DNA of 64,000 bases from assembly GCA_044222245.1 (NCBI GenBank), contig JBGANQ010000009.1, positions 95,389 to 159,388 of the forward strand, read 5' to 3'. This DNA comes from CALFML01 sp044222245. Lineage in GTDB: Bacteria > Myxococcota_A > Polyangia > Palsa-1104 > JAEUJZ01. A program made the translations under genes and the position numbers. The notes beneath the pieces are model-generated. The model was not told where the DNA came from. It did not search any database and worked only from the letters and a program-made list of their open reading frames with translations. Below are positions 22,092 through 30,922 of the stretch, piece by piece (within the stretch, counting starts at the first letter, position 1; every line of letters starts with the position of its first letter).

Positions 22092-25000
22092 ACCCTGGAG
22101 CCAGCGTAGGGCCTCCTTCCTTTTCTTGTCCAGTCCCAAATTTCCTTCGTCGGTGTAAATCTGTTGCAGCCAGCGCCCCGCTTGCTTGGCGTAGTCCAGA
22201 TTGGTGAAGACCCCTGCGTCAAGTTCCTCCATCCTATTGCCCACAGCGACGAGAATCCAGCCCCCTCCTTGCAGGCTCACGACCGCGTAATTCCTGTACG
22301 TTACATCAACGCGGAGGCGCCTCATGTTCCCATCCAACAGCACAACGTCAGCCAATGCGCGGTCATCAGCAATGCCTCGGGGAAAGTCTCGGTCCCACCA
22401 TGGCTTGACTGCATCCTGCACGTCGCCCCACTTGTGGCGACCGGCCTCCACCCGCTTGATCAGCTCTGAAAAGCCCCTGTTGGTAGGCGGTAGGATGTCC
22501 TCGGGCTTGGCGCTCTGCTCAAAGGATACTGTGTCGCCCTTCCTGACCGGGAAGGTCACATACCGCTTGGACAGGCTCGCGACAATTTGTGCTCCAAAAC
22601 GCTTCCAAATGTCTTCGGCCCATTCATCCGGCGCGGCTCCAAGCCCAAGGTCAACGATGCCGCGGCGGCTCCAAGAAAGGCCCTCAATGGCCGACTTCAG
22701 CGACCCTTCCCATTGGCTTGGGTCCTCGCTCTGGCCGCTCGCGTAGTCCGCTGGAACCACCTGCGAAAGCCAGGACCAATTCTGCTTGCTCTCGCTCGCC
22801 CGATACCACACATGATCGCCTTCCAGCCGGTGTGAAAAGTAGTATCCGTTTGACACAGCTCCAAACACCATGCGCCTTGAGCTGTCCATGGGTAGGATGA
22901 GCCCCTCCCACACTAGGCGGAAGGTATGCTTGCCGTCCTTTTCCTCAAAGGATACCGCTGCCGCAGGTATGCCGGTAAAAAGGGCCTGCACTACATCCGC
23001 CCACGGCCAGGCATCGGCCGGAACGGCTAGAAGGTAGTCCCAAATTTTTGCAGCTTCCGTTCTGGCTTGCTCTTTGGCCGACTCGGCGATCGGGGCTCGT
23101 GTTAGTTCGATCTTCCCGATAAGCTGTTTGACTCGTAACCAAGCCTGAAAGGCGGCTTGCTGCTTACGCTCGATTTCGTTCTTGCGCTTGATCTCATCCA
23201 GCGCCTGTTTTGCCGATTCCGGGTCATCCGCTAGCATTAGCAAGAAGTCATCCGTGCTGAGGTCCATATCAGCAGCGGGATTGCTCGTTTCGCGATCGGT
23301 GCTCTTTAGGATATCGCTCATCCAGCGAAGTTTCCCCGTGATCATTGTCAATTTTACGGCATCATACGAGCGTTCACTAAGTAGATATTTGATCTCCACG
23401 ACGGCCTGACTGTTAAACTGCCTCACTGCCCGTCCATTTCGCTGCTGCAATGTGGCCGGCTCATACGGCAAATCGAGATGGTAAACGCGGCAAGTCCTCA
23501 CCTGAAGATCGATGCCCTCGTAAGCGATCGCGTTTGCTATGACTATATCGTACCGTGGCGGTATCCCTTCCTGCTCGAGTTTGCCGGTGTCAGGGTCGAC
23601 TATCTCCGGGATGCCGTTGAACCCGTCGGCGATTTCCTGCCGAGCAAGGCTGGTCTTCGCTCGCTCCGCGTTGAGCACGGCGATCCGGTCGGGATCAATT
23701 CCCGCCTCGACAAGAAGATCGAAAAGCCAGCGATGCACTGCTACGTTGTCACAAAATATGATGTGGCCGCAGCTTGGCCGCTCAAGGACTAATTCGACGG
23801 CCTTCACGAGTTTTGGCGACGCTTTTTTTTTGACCATGGCTCCGGCTCGCGCCCAGGTCCAGCCTTCCTCGGGCTGCTGCTCTAACTCAGGATGTAGCGC
23901 AACCAGTGCCATCTTTTGCAATAGGCCAAGCAACTTGTGTTTCTCTCGCATCCCCTCCCGCGAGCCGACGATATCGGCATATTCCTCGCGCAGGCGGCGA
24001 TAGATGGTTAGCTGGTCCTCGCTCATCGGTATGAAGACTTGTTTTGAGTCGGTCTTCGGCAGCGTTAGCCCAACCTCCTGGGCCGTTCTAAACTCGCCAT
24101 ACTTGTTGACGATATCCCGCAACTCGGGTAATTGTACAAATCCCACAACGGCTGTTCTGTTTTCGATCTGGCCGTTCGGCTTCAGCGAAGTCCTCATCTC
24201 GACTTTTAGGTAGCGGTCAATGAAATAGTCTGGGTCCAATATTCCGCGTTTTGTCCAGACATAATGATCGACAAAGCCGAGTAGGGTAAAAAACTCCAGC
24301 GGCGAATTTTTGGCAGGGGTCGCCGACAAAAGCACCACGCCGGACCCGCCCGCTTCTCTTTGAGTGAGAAAAGCACGTATCGCAAAGGCCATGGCCCGAT
24401 CGCTGCCCTCAGCGATTGCGCCTAGATACTTGGGCACCCCTCCCTCGCGCCGCCCGACTGGCCAGAGGTTCTTCATGTTCTGGGCTTCGTCCAAGATCAG
24501 GAGATCGACCTTCAGAGTCTCCCAATCAATCCCATCGCCTAGCTGCTCCTCCTTAGCCTCAGCAACCCATTCATTGATGGACTCCTGAAGGATCGCGCGC
24601 CGCCTTTCGGTCGGGTCAATGGCTGCGGTAAGACGGTCTGCGACTGACTGCAGCCGACCGATCTTGTCGTCCAGCCGCTTCTTTTTCTCCTCGGCCTGCG
24701 ATAGCTGTTTTTTCTCCGCCGGCTCCAGGGTGCCGGCCTCTTTCTTTTCGGTAAGGCGCTTTATCTTGATGCCCAGCTTTTCGCGTTCTTCGTACTTCTC
24801 GTAGAGCGCCTCAAGCTCCTCGGCCAGCTGGTCACTCTTGAGGCCGACCTCCCTCATTACCGGCGGCGTCTCCTCCAAGAACTGCCGCAGGGATTCTTCG
24901 GTAACAGTCACTCGGGAAAAGGTCGAAAAGGACACGATCGCTACGTCATACAAGCCCAGCTTAAACTCTGACCACTTCTGTAGTCGCTCCCCTCGCTCGT

Positions 25001-27719
25001 CGAGGCGGGACCTTGGGAGTCCACCGCGGCCAATGTACTCCTCCGCTCCAATTACCACTACTCGATAGTCAGGCAGTGCCCGGATAATCTCCCGCCGCCA
25101 TTTCCAAACGATGGTGTTGGGCACAATAATTACTGGTCTTCGGGCTCGCCCGATTTGCCGCAGATAGGCGAGGGTGGCAATTCCAGTGTAGGTCTTCCCC
25201 ACTCCAACATCGAGCGCCGCTAGACCGCCGTTGTTGTGGATCAGCCTGCGCGCGGCGGCCCGCTGGTGCGGGCGCAGCTTGACGCGACCGCCCCACCTGG
25301 CGATGGCGATCGGGTCAGGCGGGAAGGTGGGCAATATGTAACCTCGGTAGACCAGCGAATAGGCGTCAAGAACCTCGGATGCGCTTGTCGGATTCTCGGC
25401 CAGCCACTTTCTAAACTCCTCCGTTGCCTTCCTGCCATAATCCAGCCTGGCGCGGTCGAGGGCCTGCTGTGCCGTCTCTTCGATTCCGGTGGCGGGGTCC
25501 GTTTGTTTTTCATAGTCAACGACGAAATACCCGAGATCATGATTGATGTAGCCTAGGACTCGCTGGAGCGGTTCAGGCTGTTTGTAGAGCAGTCCATAGT
25601 CCTCCCCCACTAGTTTGAGCATGCCCCGATACCAGTGAAGGGCGGGCAATTCTTCGTCGTCGAGGCTCAGCCAAGACTGCAGGAACAGCCGCACCGTAGC
25701 CGGGGGTATCCAAGGATCACGAAGCGACGGGCTGGCCTCTTCCAACGTCGAGGTGCCAGCCAGCTCCAAGAGCTTTGCGATCTGTGTTCTCGCGCGTTCG
25801 GAACCGACGGCCATCGCGCGCTTATACTTGGGCCATAAGTCGCCGGAGTAGTAGTCCGACGGCGGCACCCATAGGGAAGAACCATCATCGCGCCAATCCT
25901 CCGCCCAACCATGCGCCACCAGCTCGGCGACTAGTGACTGCTCCGTTTCGGGCTCCATCCCAAGGCTTAGCCGAAGTCGTTTAAGCTCGCTGGGTATCAA
26001 TTCGCGCCGCTTTTCAAATAGCCATTCGGCCTGGGCTACGATCGTCGGCAACCCTTGGTATGAGGGCGTGTAGGCCGGTGTCGCCGTAAATTCCGCTTTG
26101 AGCTGACCAGTCGGATCAAAGACCGACAGTAGAGCAGCGAGGGCTGAGACGGAATTTGCGGCATCGACCATCTCTCGATCCTCGGCCGGCGCCAGTTTCC
26201 CGATCTGCTCCGCGTTCCACGACTGCCAGTCTTGAACCGCGCGCACTAGCTCCGCGTGAAGGTCGGCAGCGCTGGCCTGGTCGTGCTCGCGGGCGGAGCC
26301 CCGAAGGTCCAAGTAGCGGGTAACGCGCTCCGCCAGCGAAGCGGCCACCCGGAGCCGGGGCGTAAGAAGATCTTCGGGCGCGACTTTCGGCGCAATGGTC
26401 CTGCGGTAGGGCGTTGTGCTGCACGAGCCACATTCCTCCCTAGGCACTAGCGTCGGAAGAATTGAAAAGTTGCCGGCGACCTCGTAGCGACCGCGGGCAG
26501 ACCGCTTTTCGACGCCCAGGATATAGTTTGGGAATTGTTCAAAATACTTTCCCGCTGCTATCTCTTCGTCTCCGGGTGCCAGAGAGGCTAGTTCGCCCGA
26601 TCGCGCAGCCCAGATCGAAACGTCGGTAACGATATCCGCGCCAGGGTAGATGGAGCTTGGCAGCCGATATGCTCCTACGAGATGGTGCCGTCTGAGCACG
26701 CGCTCGCGGACGGCGCGGTACTGTGGACCAGATCCAGTCAAGAAGCCGTTCGGGACAATCGCGACTCCTAGCCCGCCTGGTCTAAGGCAATCGAAGGAGC
26801 GCATGATGAAGTAGACATACGCAGTGTCAACCCGGTATGCGCGGTCAGGGTCGATAGTCTTGTTTGCTCCCCGTCTGCCATAAGGGGGGTTCGTACAAAC
26901 TAATGAGATGGTGCCCGCGTATTCGTTCCAATTGTCGACCACCCATTGCTCAAAAGGCTCGTTGGTCGCGGTCGTTTCTGGGTAAAGCTTCGTTAGAATG
27001 CTGAAACTCAGTTTTGAATACTCAACGGCGATCCACTTGAGACCTCGAAAATCGGGTCGCCCGCTGAACGCTCCAATAAATCTGCCAATCCCCGCCGCGG
27101 GCTCCAAAGCGATTCCGCTGAGGCCGGGACGAAGCTGTGCAACTACCTCTGAGATTGCATTGCATACTTCTGGTGGAGTGTAAAACTCATCAACCAGCGA
27201 CTTGCTATCTGGTACAAAGCCCTCCGGTAACTTGGGGGCGAGTTTCGCAAGTGACAGACCGCCAAAACCAGTGAAGCGGCGCAGGATCTCCAGCTCCATC
27301 GGCTCGGGTGGCCCACTCCTTGCGGCTATCTGCGCCGCAAGGACGTTAATGCGGCTCCGCTCGGCTTCCGTCCTGGGCCAGTTTTCGACCTGCACTGATT
27401 GGCGGCTGGCGAGTGGGTCTTGCTCGTCAAGGATCGCTCGGACGAATAGCTCGAGGACCTTTTGATACTTTCTGCCCCAGCCCAAGTGTTCTGACTTGGC
27501 AGCCTCGAGCCGCGCGAGCAAGTGAGCCACTATGGCCGGTGCCCGCTCCACCGTGACTGCCCCGCCAGCCCTAGACACGGTGCCAAGCACGGCCCGAGCC
27601 CACGGCAGCAACAAAGCACGGTTAGCCTGGAACCAGCTTGCGACGGCCGGTGCCGAGCTTGGCTTTACCGCAGCCATTCGGGCCTCGGCGGTTTGTATCA
27701 CCTCTTCCGCGCTCCTCAT
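22035..27719 (-). CDS. Adenine-specific DNA methylase / SNF2-type helicase fusion
   Basis: A 1894-residue protein of the large methylase-helicase class known from conjugative elements, plasmids and phages (compare P1 DarB in general design). The N-terminal part has the family's RRFTGFGG, EFYTPPEVCNAI, an AdoMet site ALEPAAGIGRFIGAF and catalytic CTNPPYGRR (N6-adenine type). The centre is a superfamily 2 helicase: Walker A ALDVGVGKTYTGIATLAYL, DEAQ box LLILDEAQNMKN, motif III VLLSATPAKNS, motif V GIDLQVRTCRVYHLDL and motif VI LQQRNGRAVRQ. A long coiled-coil insertion (EELEALYEKYEEREKLGIKI) lies between motifs Ia and II. All key residues are present, so it is probably active. Likely modifies or protects the element's DNA, or drives DNA handling during transfer; the exact role is inference. 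3-bp gap to the upstream gene. Confidence 0.9.
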   Translation of the reverse strand: MRSAEEVIQTAEARMAAVKPSSAPAVASWFQANRALLLPWARAVLGTVSRAGGAVTVERAPAIVAHLLARLEAAKSEHLGWGRKYQKVLELFVRAILDEQDPLASRQSVQVENWPRTEAERSRINVLAAQIAARSGPPEPMELEILRRFTGFGGLSLAKLAPKLPEGFVPDSKSLVDEFYTPPEVCNAISEVVAQLRPGLSGIALEPAAGIGRFIGAFSGRPDFRGLKWIAVEYSKLSFSILTKLYPETTATNEPFEQWVVDNWNEYAGTISLVCTNPPYGRRGANKTIDPDRAYRVDTAYVYFIMRSFDCLRPGGLGVAIVPNGFLTGSGPQYRAVRERVLRRHHLVGAYRLPSSIYPGADIVTDVSIWAARSGELASLAPGDEEIAAGKYFEQFPNYILGVEKRSARGRYEVAGNFSILPTLVPREECGSCSTTPYRRTIAPKVAPEDLLTPRLRVAASLAERVTRYLDLRGSAREHDQASAADLHAELVRAVQDWQSWNAEQIGKLAPAEDREMVDAANSVSALAALLSVFDPTGQLKAEFTATPAYTPSYQGLPTIVAQAEWLFEKRRELIPSELKRLRLSLGMEPETEQSLVAELVAHGWAEDWRDDGSSLWVPPSDYYSGDLWPKYKRAMAVGSERARTQIAKLLELAGTSTLEEASPSLRDPWIPPATVRLFLQSWLSLDDEELPALHWYRGMLKLVGEDYGLLYKQPEPLQRVLGYINHDLGYFVVDYEKQTDPATGIEETAQQALDRARLDYGRKATEEFRKWLAENPTSASEVLDAYSLVYRGYILPTFPPDPIAIARWGGRVKLRPHQRAAARRLIHNNGGLAALDVGVGKTYTGIATLAYLRQIGRARRPVIIVPNTIVWKWRREIIRALPDYRVVVIGAEEYIGRGGLPRSRLDERGERLQKWSEFKLGLYDVAIVSFSTFSRVTVTEESLRQFLEETPPVMREVGLKSDQLAEELEALYEKYEEREKLGIKIKRLTEKKEAGTLEPAEKKQLSQAEEKKKRLDDKIGRLQSVADRLTAAIDPTERRRAILQESINEWVAEAKEEQLGDGIDWETLKVDLLILDEAQNMKNLWPVGRREGGVPKYLGAIAEGSDRAMAFAIRAFLTQREAGGSGVVLLSATPAKNSPLEFFTLLGFVDHYVWTKRGILDPDYFIDRYLKVEMRTSLKPNGQIENRTAVVGFVQLPELRDIVNKYGEFRTAQEVGLTLPKTDSKQVFIPMSEDQLTIYRRLREEYADIVGSREGMREKHKLLGLLQKMALVALHPELEQQPEEGWTWARAGAMVKKKASPKLVKAVELVLERPSCGHIIFCDNVAVHRWLFDLLVEAGIDPDRIAVLNAERAKTSLARQEIADGFNGIPEIVDPDTGKLEQEGIPPRYDIVIANAIAYEGIDLQVRTCRVYHLDLPYEPATLQQRNGRAVRQFNSQAVVEIKYLLSERSYDAVKLTMITGKLRWMSDILKSTDRETSNPAADMDLSTDDFLLMLADDPESAKQALDEIKRKNEIERKQQAAFQAWLRVKQLIGKIELTRAPIAESAKEQARTEAAKIWDYLLAVPADAWPWADVVQALFTGIPAAAVSFEEKDGKHTFRLVWEGLILPMDSSRRMVFGAVSNGYYFSHRLEGDHVWYRASESKQNWSWLSQVVPADYASGQSEDPSQWEGSLKSAIEGLSWSRRGIVDLGLGAAPDEWAEDIWKRFGAQIVASLSKRYVTFPVRKGDTVSFEQSAKPEDILPPTNRGFSELIKRVEAGRHKWGDVQDAVKPWWDRDFPRGIADDRALADVVLLDGNMRRLRVDVTYRNYAVVSLQGGGWILVAVGNRMEELDAGVFTNLDYAKQAGRWLQQIYTDEGNLGLDKKRKEALRWLQGQPDLPTLAAVMAAYGRAT

Positions 27720-27722
27720 CGG

Positions 27723-28628
27723 CTAAGCCTTCCCGGCTATCTCGTTCAGCTCGTCAACGAATGCGTCGCCGATGTCGTCAGGCACGGGGGCGCCGGCCGG
27801 GGCCGGGGCCGGGGCCTCGGTTTGGGAGGGCGAGGTGGGCACCTTGGGCTGCCTAAACTCCTTCACTAACGGAAGGGGCTTGCGGGGCTTAGGCTCCTTG
27901 GGCGGCTTGGGCTTAGGCTCCTTGGGCGGCTTGGGCGGCTTAGCCTCCTTGGGCGGCTTGGGCGGCTTGGGCGGCTTGGGCGGCTTAGCCTCCTTGGGCG
28001 GCTTGGGCGGCTTGGGCGGCTTCGGCTCCTTGGGTGGCTTGGCTTTCCTGACCTTCGGCTGCTTAGGGGCGATCCGCATCCCCTCCCAGCGATTGCCAGT
28101 CGTCAAGGCAACCAGCGCCGCTTCAACCTCGTCGTGCTCGAGCGCCAGCCGATCGAGGGCGCCTTTGGCGTCGGTCATGATGGCCAGTATGCTTTCTCTA
28201 CGCTCAGGGCTGGCCCTCTGGGCTCGGAGGGCCAGCGCTTCCATGCCAGCCGTCCCTCGCAGAATCTGTGTGTCGATTTGGGCCAGCCTGCTCTGCAAGC
28301 GCGCTATCTGCGCTGGCGCTCTTAGCTGGCCTGGACCGAACGGGTTTCCCGGCTCTGCGCCCTTCGGGGCACGCGCTAGGCCGCGCTTCCTGACCAAGTG
28401 CGCTTGAGCAGCCGGCGACGCGACAATCTGCTTGCCGTCGCAGGTACATAGCTGCCGCGCGATCAGGTGGATCTGAACGCCGTTGCGCCACTGCTCAGTG
28501 ACCAAATCGTACAGCTGCTCCAGGGTCTTTCGGTCCAAGGTCGCACCCGGAAAGACGCGCTCGACCGTGGCCACGAAGTCAGCCCAAAATCCCGGCGATG
28601 GTTCTTTGCCAATTCGGGCTTTCAGCAT
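27723..28628 (-). CDS. Helical protein with Pro/Lys repeat tail
   Basis: A 301-residue protein. The first ~190 residues are helical (TLEQLYDLVTEQWRNGVQIH; ARLQSRLAQIDTQIL) with two close Cys (LCTCDGKQ). Residues about 195-260 are a tandem KPPKPPKEAKPPKPP repeat, strongly basic and extended, followed by a Pro/Ala linker and an acidic C-terminus (DDIGDAFVDELNEIAGKA). Such Lys/Pro tails bind nucleic acid or acidic surfaces; here they could act with the neighbouring methylase-helicase, whose gene begins 3 bp downstream. The ATG directly abuts the TAA of the J-domain gene. Family unknown. Confidence 0.7.
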   Translation of the reverse strand: MLKARIGKEPSPGFWADFVATVERVFPGATLDRKTLEQLYDLVTEQWRNGVQIHLIARQLCTCDGKQIVASPAAQAHLVRKRGLARAPKGAEPGNPFGPGQLRAPAQIARLQSRLAQIDTQILRGTAGMEALALRAQRASPERRESILAIMTDAKGALDRLALEHDEVEAALVALTTGNRWEGMRIAPKQPKVRKAKPPKEPKPPKPPKPPKEAKPPKPPKPPKPPKEAKPPKPPKEPKPKPPKEPKPRKPLPLVKEFRQPKVPTSPSQTEAPAPAPAGAPVPDDIGDAFVDELNEIAGKA

Positions 28629-29111
28629 TTAGCGACTCCTCGCGATACCCAACTTGCGCCGGGACCAATCAACAAAAGTTCGCACGGCATCCTTGGCCAA
28701 GGCGGACCCCTCATTTCCGATGACCTCAATCAGCTCGCCGGTCTGCGCTGCTACGGCGGCGCGGATGCGGCTGTCTCTCTCCTTGGGGGTCAGCTGCATC
28801 GGTTCATGGCAATAACCGCAGCAGACTCGCTTTCCCTCTGTAAACTGTCTGACCACATTCTTCTGGAAGCACTTAATGCAGACTACCTTTCCGCTCTTGA
28901 ACGCCGCGGCCGTGTATTCCTCTTCATATTCATCCCGCCGCTCATCGTTGGAGAGCGTTTCGTAGGCGAGACGCAGCAACCTGAAGTCGGGGTCGGAGCC
29001 GGTCGGGGAGTCAGGATGGGTGTGGCGGGCTTTGCTGCGATAGGCGTCTTTCAGCTCCTTGGCCGTGGCTGTCGTATGGACGCCTAAGACTCGGTAGTAG
29101 TTTGTGTTCAC
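28629..29111 (-). CDS. J-domain protein with zinc-ribbon
   Basis: A 160-residue protein. Residues 4-65 are a DnaJ J-domain (YYRVLGVHTTATAKELKDAY, HPD in RHTHPDSPTG, then LAYETLSNDERRDEYE), which stimulates Hsp70/DnaK ATPase. Residues about 75-105 hold two CxxC knuckles (VVCIKCFQKN and CCGYCHEPM), probably a zinc ribbon. The C-terminal part is helical. Phage- and plasmid-borne J-domain proteins recruit host DnaK for replication-complex or particle assembly, and that is the likely use here. ATGA overlap with the preceding gene; directly abuts the next. Confidence 0.85.
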   Translation of the reverse strand: MNTNYYRVLGVHTTATAKELKDAYRSKARHTHPDSPTGSDPDFRLLRLAYETLSNDERRDEYEEEYTAAAFKSGKVVCIKCFQKNVVRQFTEGKRVCCGYCHEPMQLTPKERDSRIRAAVAAQTGELIEVIGNEGSALAKDAVRTFVDWSRRKLGIARSR

Positions 29112-30226
29112 TTTCCCTCCCCCTCAGTTAGTGAGCCTTTCACCGGCGGTTTGGACGGCTTCTTCTTCTTGCTGCTCTTGGGCGGACTACCGCCGCGGTC
29201 CCCAGGCTTTGACTCGCTGTTTGTCACCTTCCCAGCCGAGCGGCGAGCCGGCTTGGTTGAGGCACCCGAGTTCTTCGGCTTGGCGGGCTCTTTCTTGCTC
29301 GTCCCTGCTTGTTTCTTGGCGGCGGCCTGCAGCCGCCTCAACTTGGCCCGCGCCTGATCCCGCTTAGCCCGCAGCTTCTTGATCTCGTCGTCTTCCTCGG
29401 TGGCGACCACAGTGTCCGCATCGCCTTCTTTGCCCGTGATCTGCTCGGCGATGAACTTGGCGAAAGCCAGCCCCTCTGGTGACGCCAGCTGCCGAAGCAG
29501 AGAGGGCTGCGGTGCTGGGGGTAGATTCTTCTGAAGCTCCATCACTCGGTTGGCAAGTTCCGCGTTCTTCTTCATGAAGTCCGCAAACATCCCCGCGTAT
29601 TCGCTATGGCTGCGCTTAGTTGCTTCCAGATACTCCATGGATAGCGACATGGGCAGCCGGGTCGCTTTCTCAAGCTCTGTCCTGTAGGCGCGCATGACCA
29701 CAAGTAGTTCGGCGCTCTCGCCGGCATGGCGCATTTTCTGGCCCAAGAGGAGCCGGCTATCCGCGATATCCCTTGCGAACCTCTCCTGCTCGACTTCACG
29801 GCGGTGGCGCCGCAATGCTGGATCATCCGTTTTGGCCATGGTCTTAGACTCTTGCTTGGGCTGGCCCTCTGTAGCCAGCGCTCCAAGCTCCTCGGCCAGC
29901 GCGGTGCCCTCACTGGTCTCACCGCCAAGATCATCGTCACCCTCAGCGTTAGCCGGCACCTTCGGATTGTGCCATTCGATGTCGGGGGAGGGTCGCCCGT
30001 CTAGAGTCGGCAGCGGCAGACCGGAAGTCTGACTGCTCAAATAGTACAGCCGATACGTCGCACTCGGCAGCTCGGGGTCAACTTCAAACGGGTCAAAGGT
30101 ATACCCCCCCAGGCGAGGCCACCTTCCCTGATCTTCGCTGTTTAGAAAGTAGGCACCCGCGTGTCTGGGTTTCGTCTCGTTGATCACCCGTCGGAGCGAC
30201 ACCAGGGTTCGTATGGTTTGCGCCAT
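29108..30226 (-). CDS. First gene of the large operon: coiled-coil protein with Lys-rich tail
   Basis: A 372-residue protein starting MAQTIRTLVSLRR; TTTGGGACA precedes this ATG, better than a start 21 bases earlier. Residues 1-95 form a globular domain (YTFDPFEVDPELPSATYRLY). The middle (about 145-270) is charged helix and coiled coil (HRREVEQERFARDIADSRLL; FMKKNAELANRVMELQKNL), then RAKRDQARAKLRRLQAAAKK and a disordered Lys/Pro/Ser tail (KSSKKKKPSKPP). No family recognised. It is promoter-proximal, reading out of the 12-bp iteron region, and ends in an ATGA overlap with the J-domain gene. Could be a DNA-binding initiator or scaffold. Confidence 0.65.
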   Translation of the reverse strand: MAQTIRTLVSLRRVINETKPRHAGAYFLNSEDQGRWPRLGGYTFDPFEVDPELPSATYRLYYLSSQTSGLPLPTLDGRPSPDIEWHNPKVPANAEGDDDLGGETSEGTALAEELGALATEGQPKQESKTMAKTDDPALRRHRREVEQERFARDIADSRLLLGQKMRHAGESAELLVVMRAYRTELEKATRLPMSLSMEYLEATKRSHSEYAGMFADFMKKNAELANRVMELQKNLPPAPQPSLLRQLASPEGLAFAKFIAEQITGKEGDADTVVATEEDDEIKKLRAKRDQARAKLRRLQAAAKKQAGTSKKEPAKPKNSGASTKPARRSAGKVTNSESKPGDRGGSPPKSSKKKKPSKPPVKGSLTEGEGK

Positions 30227-30922
30227 TGTCCCAAACTGCCAAACCATCCTAGGAGTGTCAAACAGACTTTCAAGGTAGGGGATCTTCTGGTCAATTTAGG
30301 AGTGGTGCGTTTCTGTCGGCAGGTGTCGCGAATGCACCTACAATAATGGCTGCTTTCGGAAGCGCCAACGAGGGTTTTCCCGTCGAGGGCTTGACTATTG
30401 CTATCCTCCCTTCCCTAGGCGCAGGCCAGGATCATTCCCCCGGACCGGACGGCGGAGGAGTCTGCAAATAAGTCTGCAAAAAAGTCTGCAACCGAGCTTG
30501 CAAACGAGCCCTAAAACGAGCCTGCAAGTGAGCCTTCAAGAGAGCCTCAAAACGGCCGCCCGATCTGCCGGCCTCGCGTCGAGAATGAGGGTTGCCGGCC
30601 AGGCCGTTGGCGGGCTCGTTTGCAGGCTCGTTTGCAGGCTCGTTTGCAAGCTCATTTGCAGACTCATTTGCAAGCTCATTTGCAAGCTCATTTGCAGGCT
30701 CGTTTGCAAGCTCGCTTGTAGGCTCGTCCTCAAGCTCGTCCTCAGGATCGTCTGCTGGATCATTCTCTTGTTCGCTCGCAGCCTACGGTACAGCGCTGGC
30801 TTGCTTCCGGCTAGCTGGGCGTTGCTCCGCTGCTGAATCTTCAGTCCAATCGGCGGCTTCCAAATTGTACTTTGGGAGTCGTGGTCGCCTGGATACGATG
30901 GGTGGCCAGCCGGGGGTCCGCG
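30227..30922. other. Divergent intergenic region with iteron arrays
   Basis: This 696-bp region separates the minus-strand operon from the plus-strand zinc-finger gene. Its middle is filled by two oppositely oriented arrays of a 12-bp repeat (30458-30779). A candidate TTGACT box lies at 30391 in the plus direction, but no good -10 partner was found. Confidence 0.6.
30458..30779. repeat. Inverted arrays of a 12-bp iteron (8 + 14 units)
   Basis: The left array (30458-30553) has eight contiguous 12-bp units such as GAGCCTGCAAGT and GAGCTTGCAAAC. The right array (30612-30779) has fourteen contiguous units of AGGCTCGTTTGC and variants, in the opposite orientation. The 12-bp phase is kept without a break within each array and 58 bp separate them. 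Central units of the right array are nearly identical; the outer ones decay. Every frame is open across the arrays only because the repeat lacks stops. Head-to-tail iterons between divergent transcripts are typical of replication-initiator binding sites, partition centromeres or large operator arrays. One long hairpin could form on single-stranded DNA. Confidence 0.9.

Noticed and set aside
8574..30226. Ordinary tailed prophage or conjugative element
   Set aside because: No terminase, portal, tail sheath, tape measure, VirB4, VirD4 or relaxase motif could be recognised in any product; the label would be a guess.
30458..30779. CRISPR array
   Set aside because: Repeats are 12 bp and contiguous without spacers, in two orientations; no cas genes nearby.
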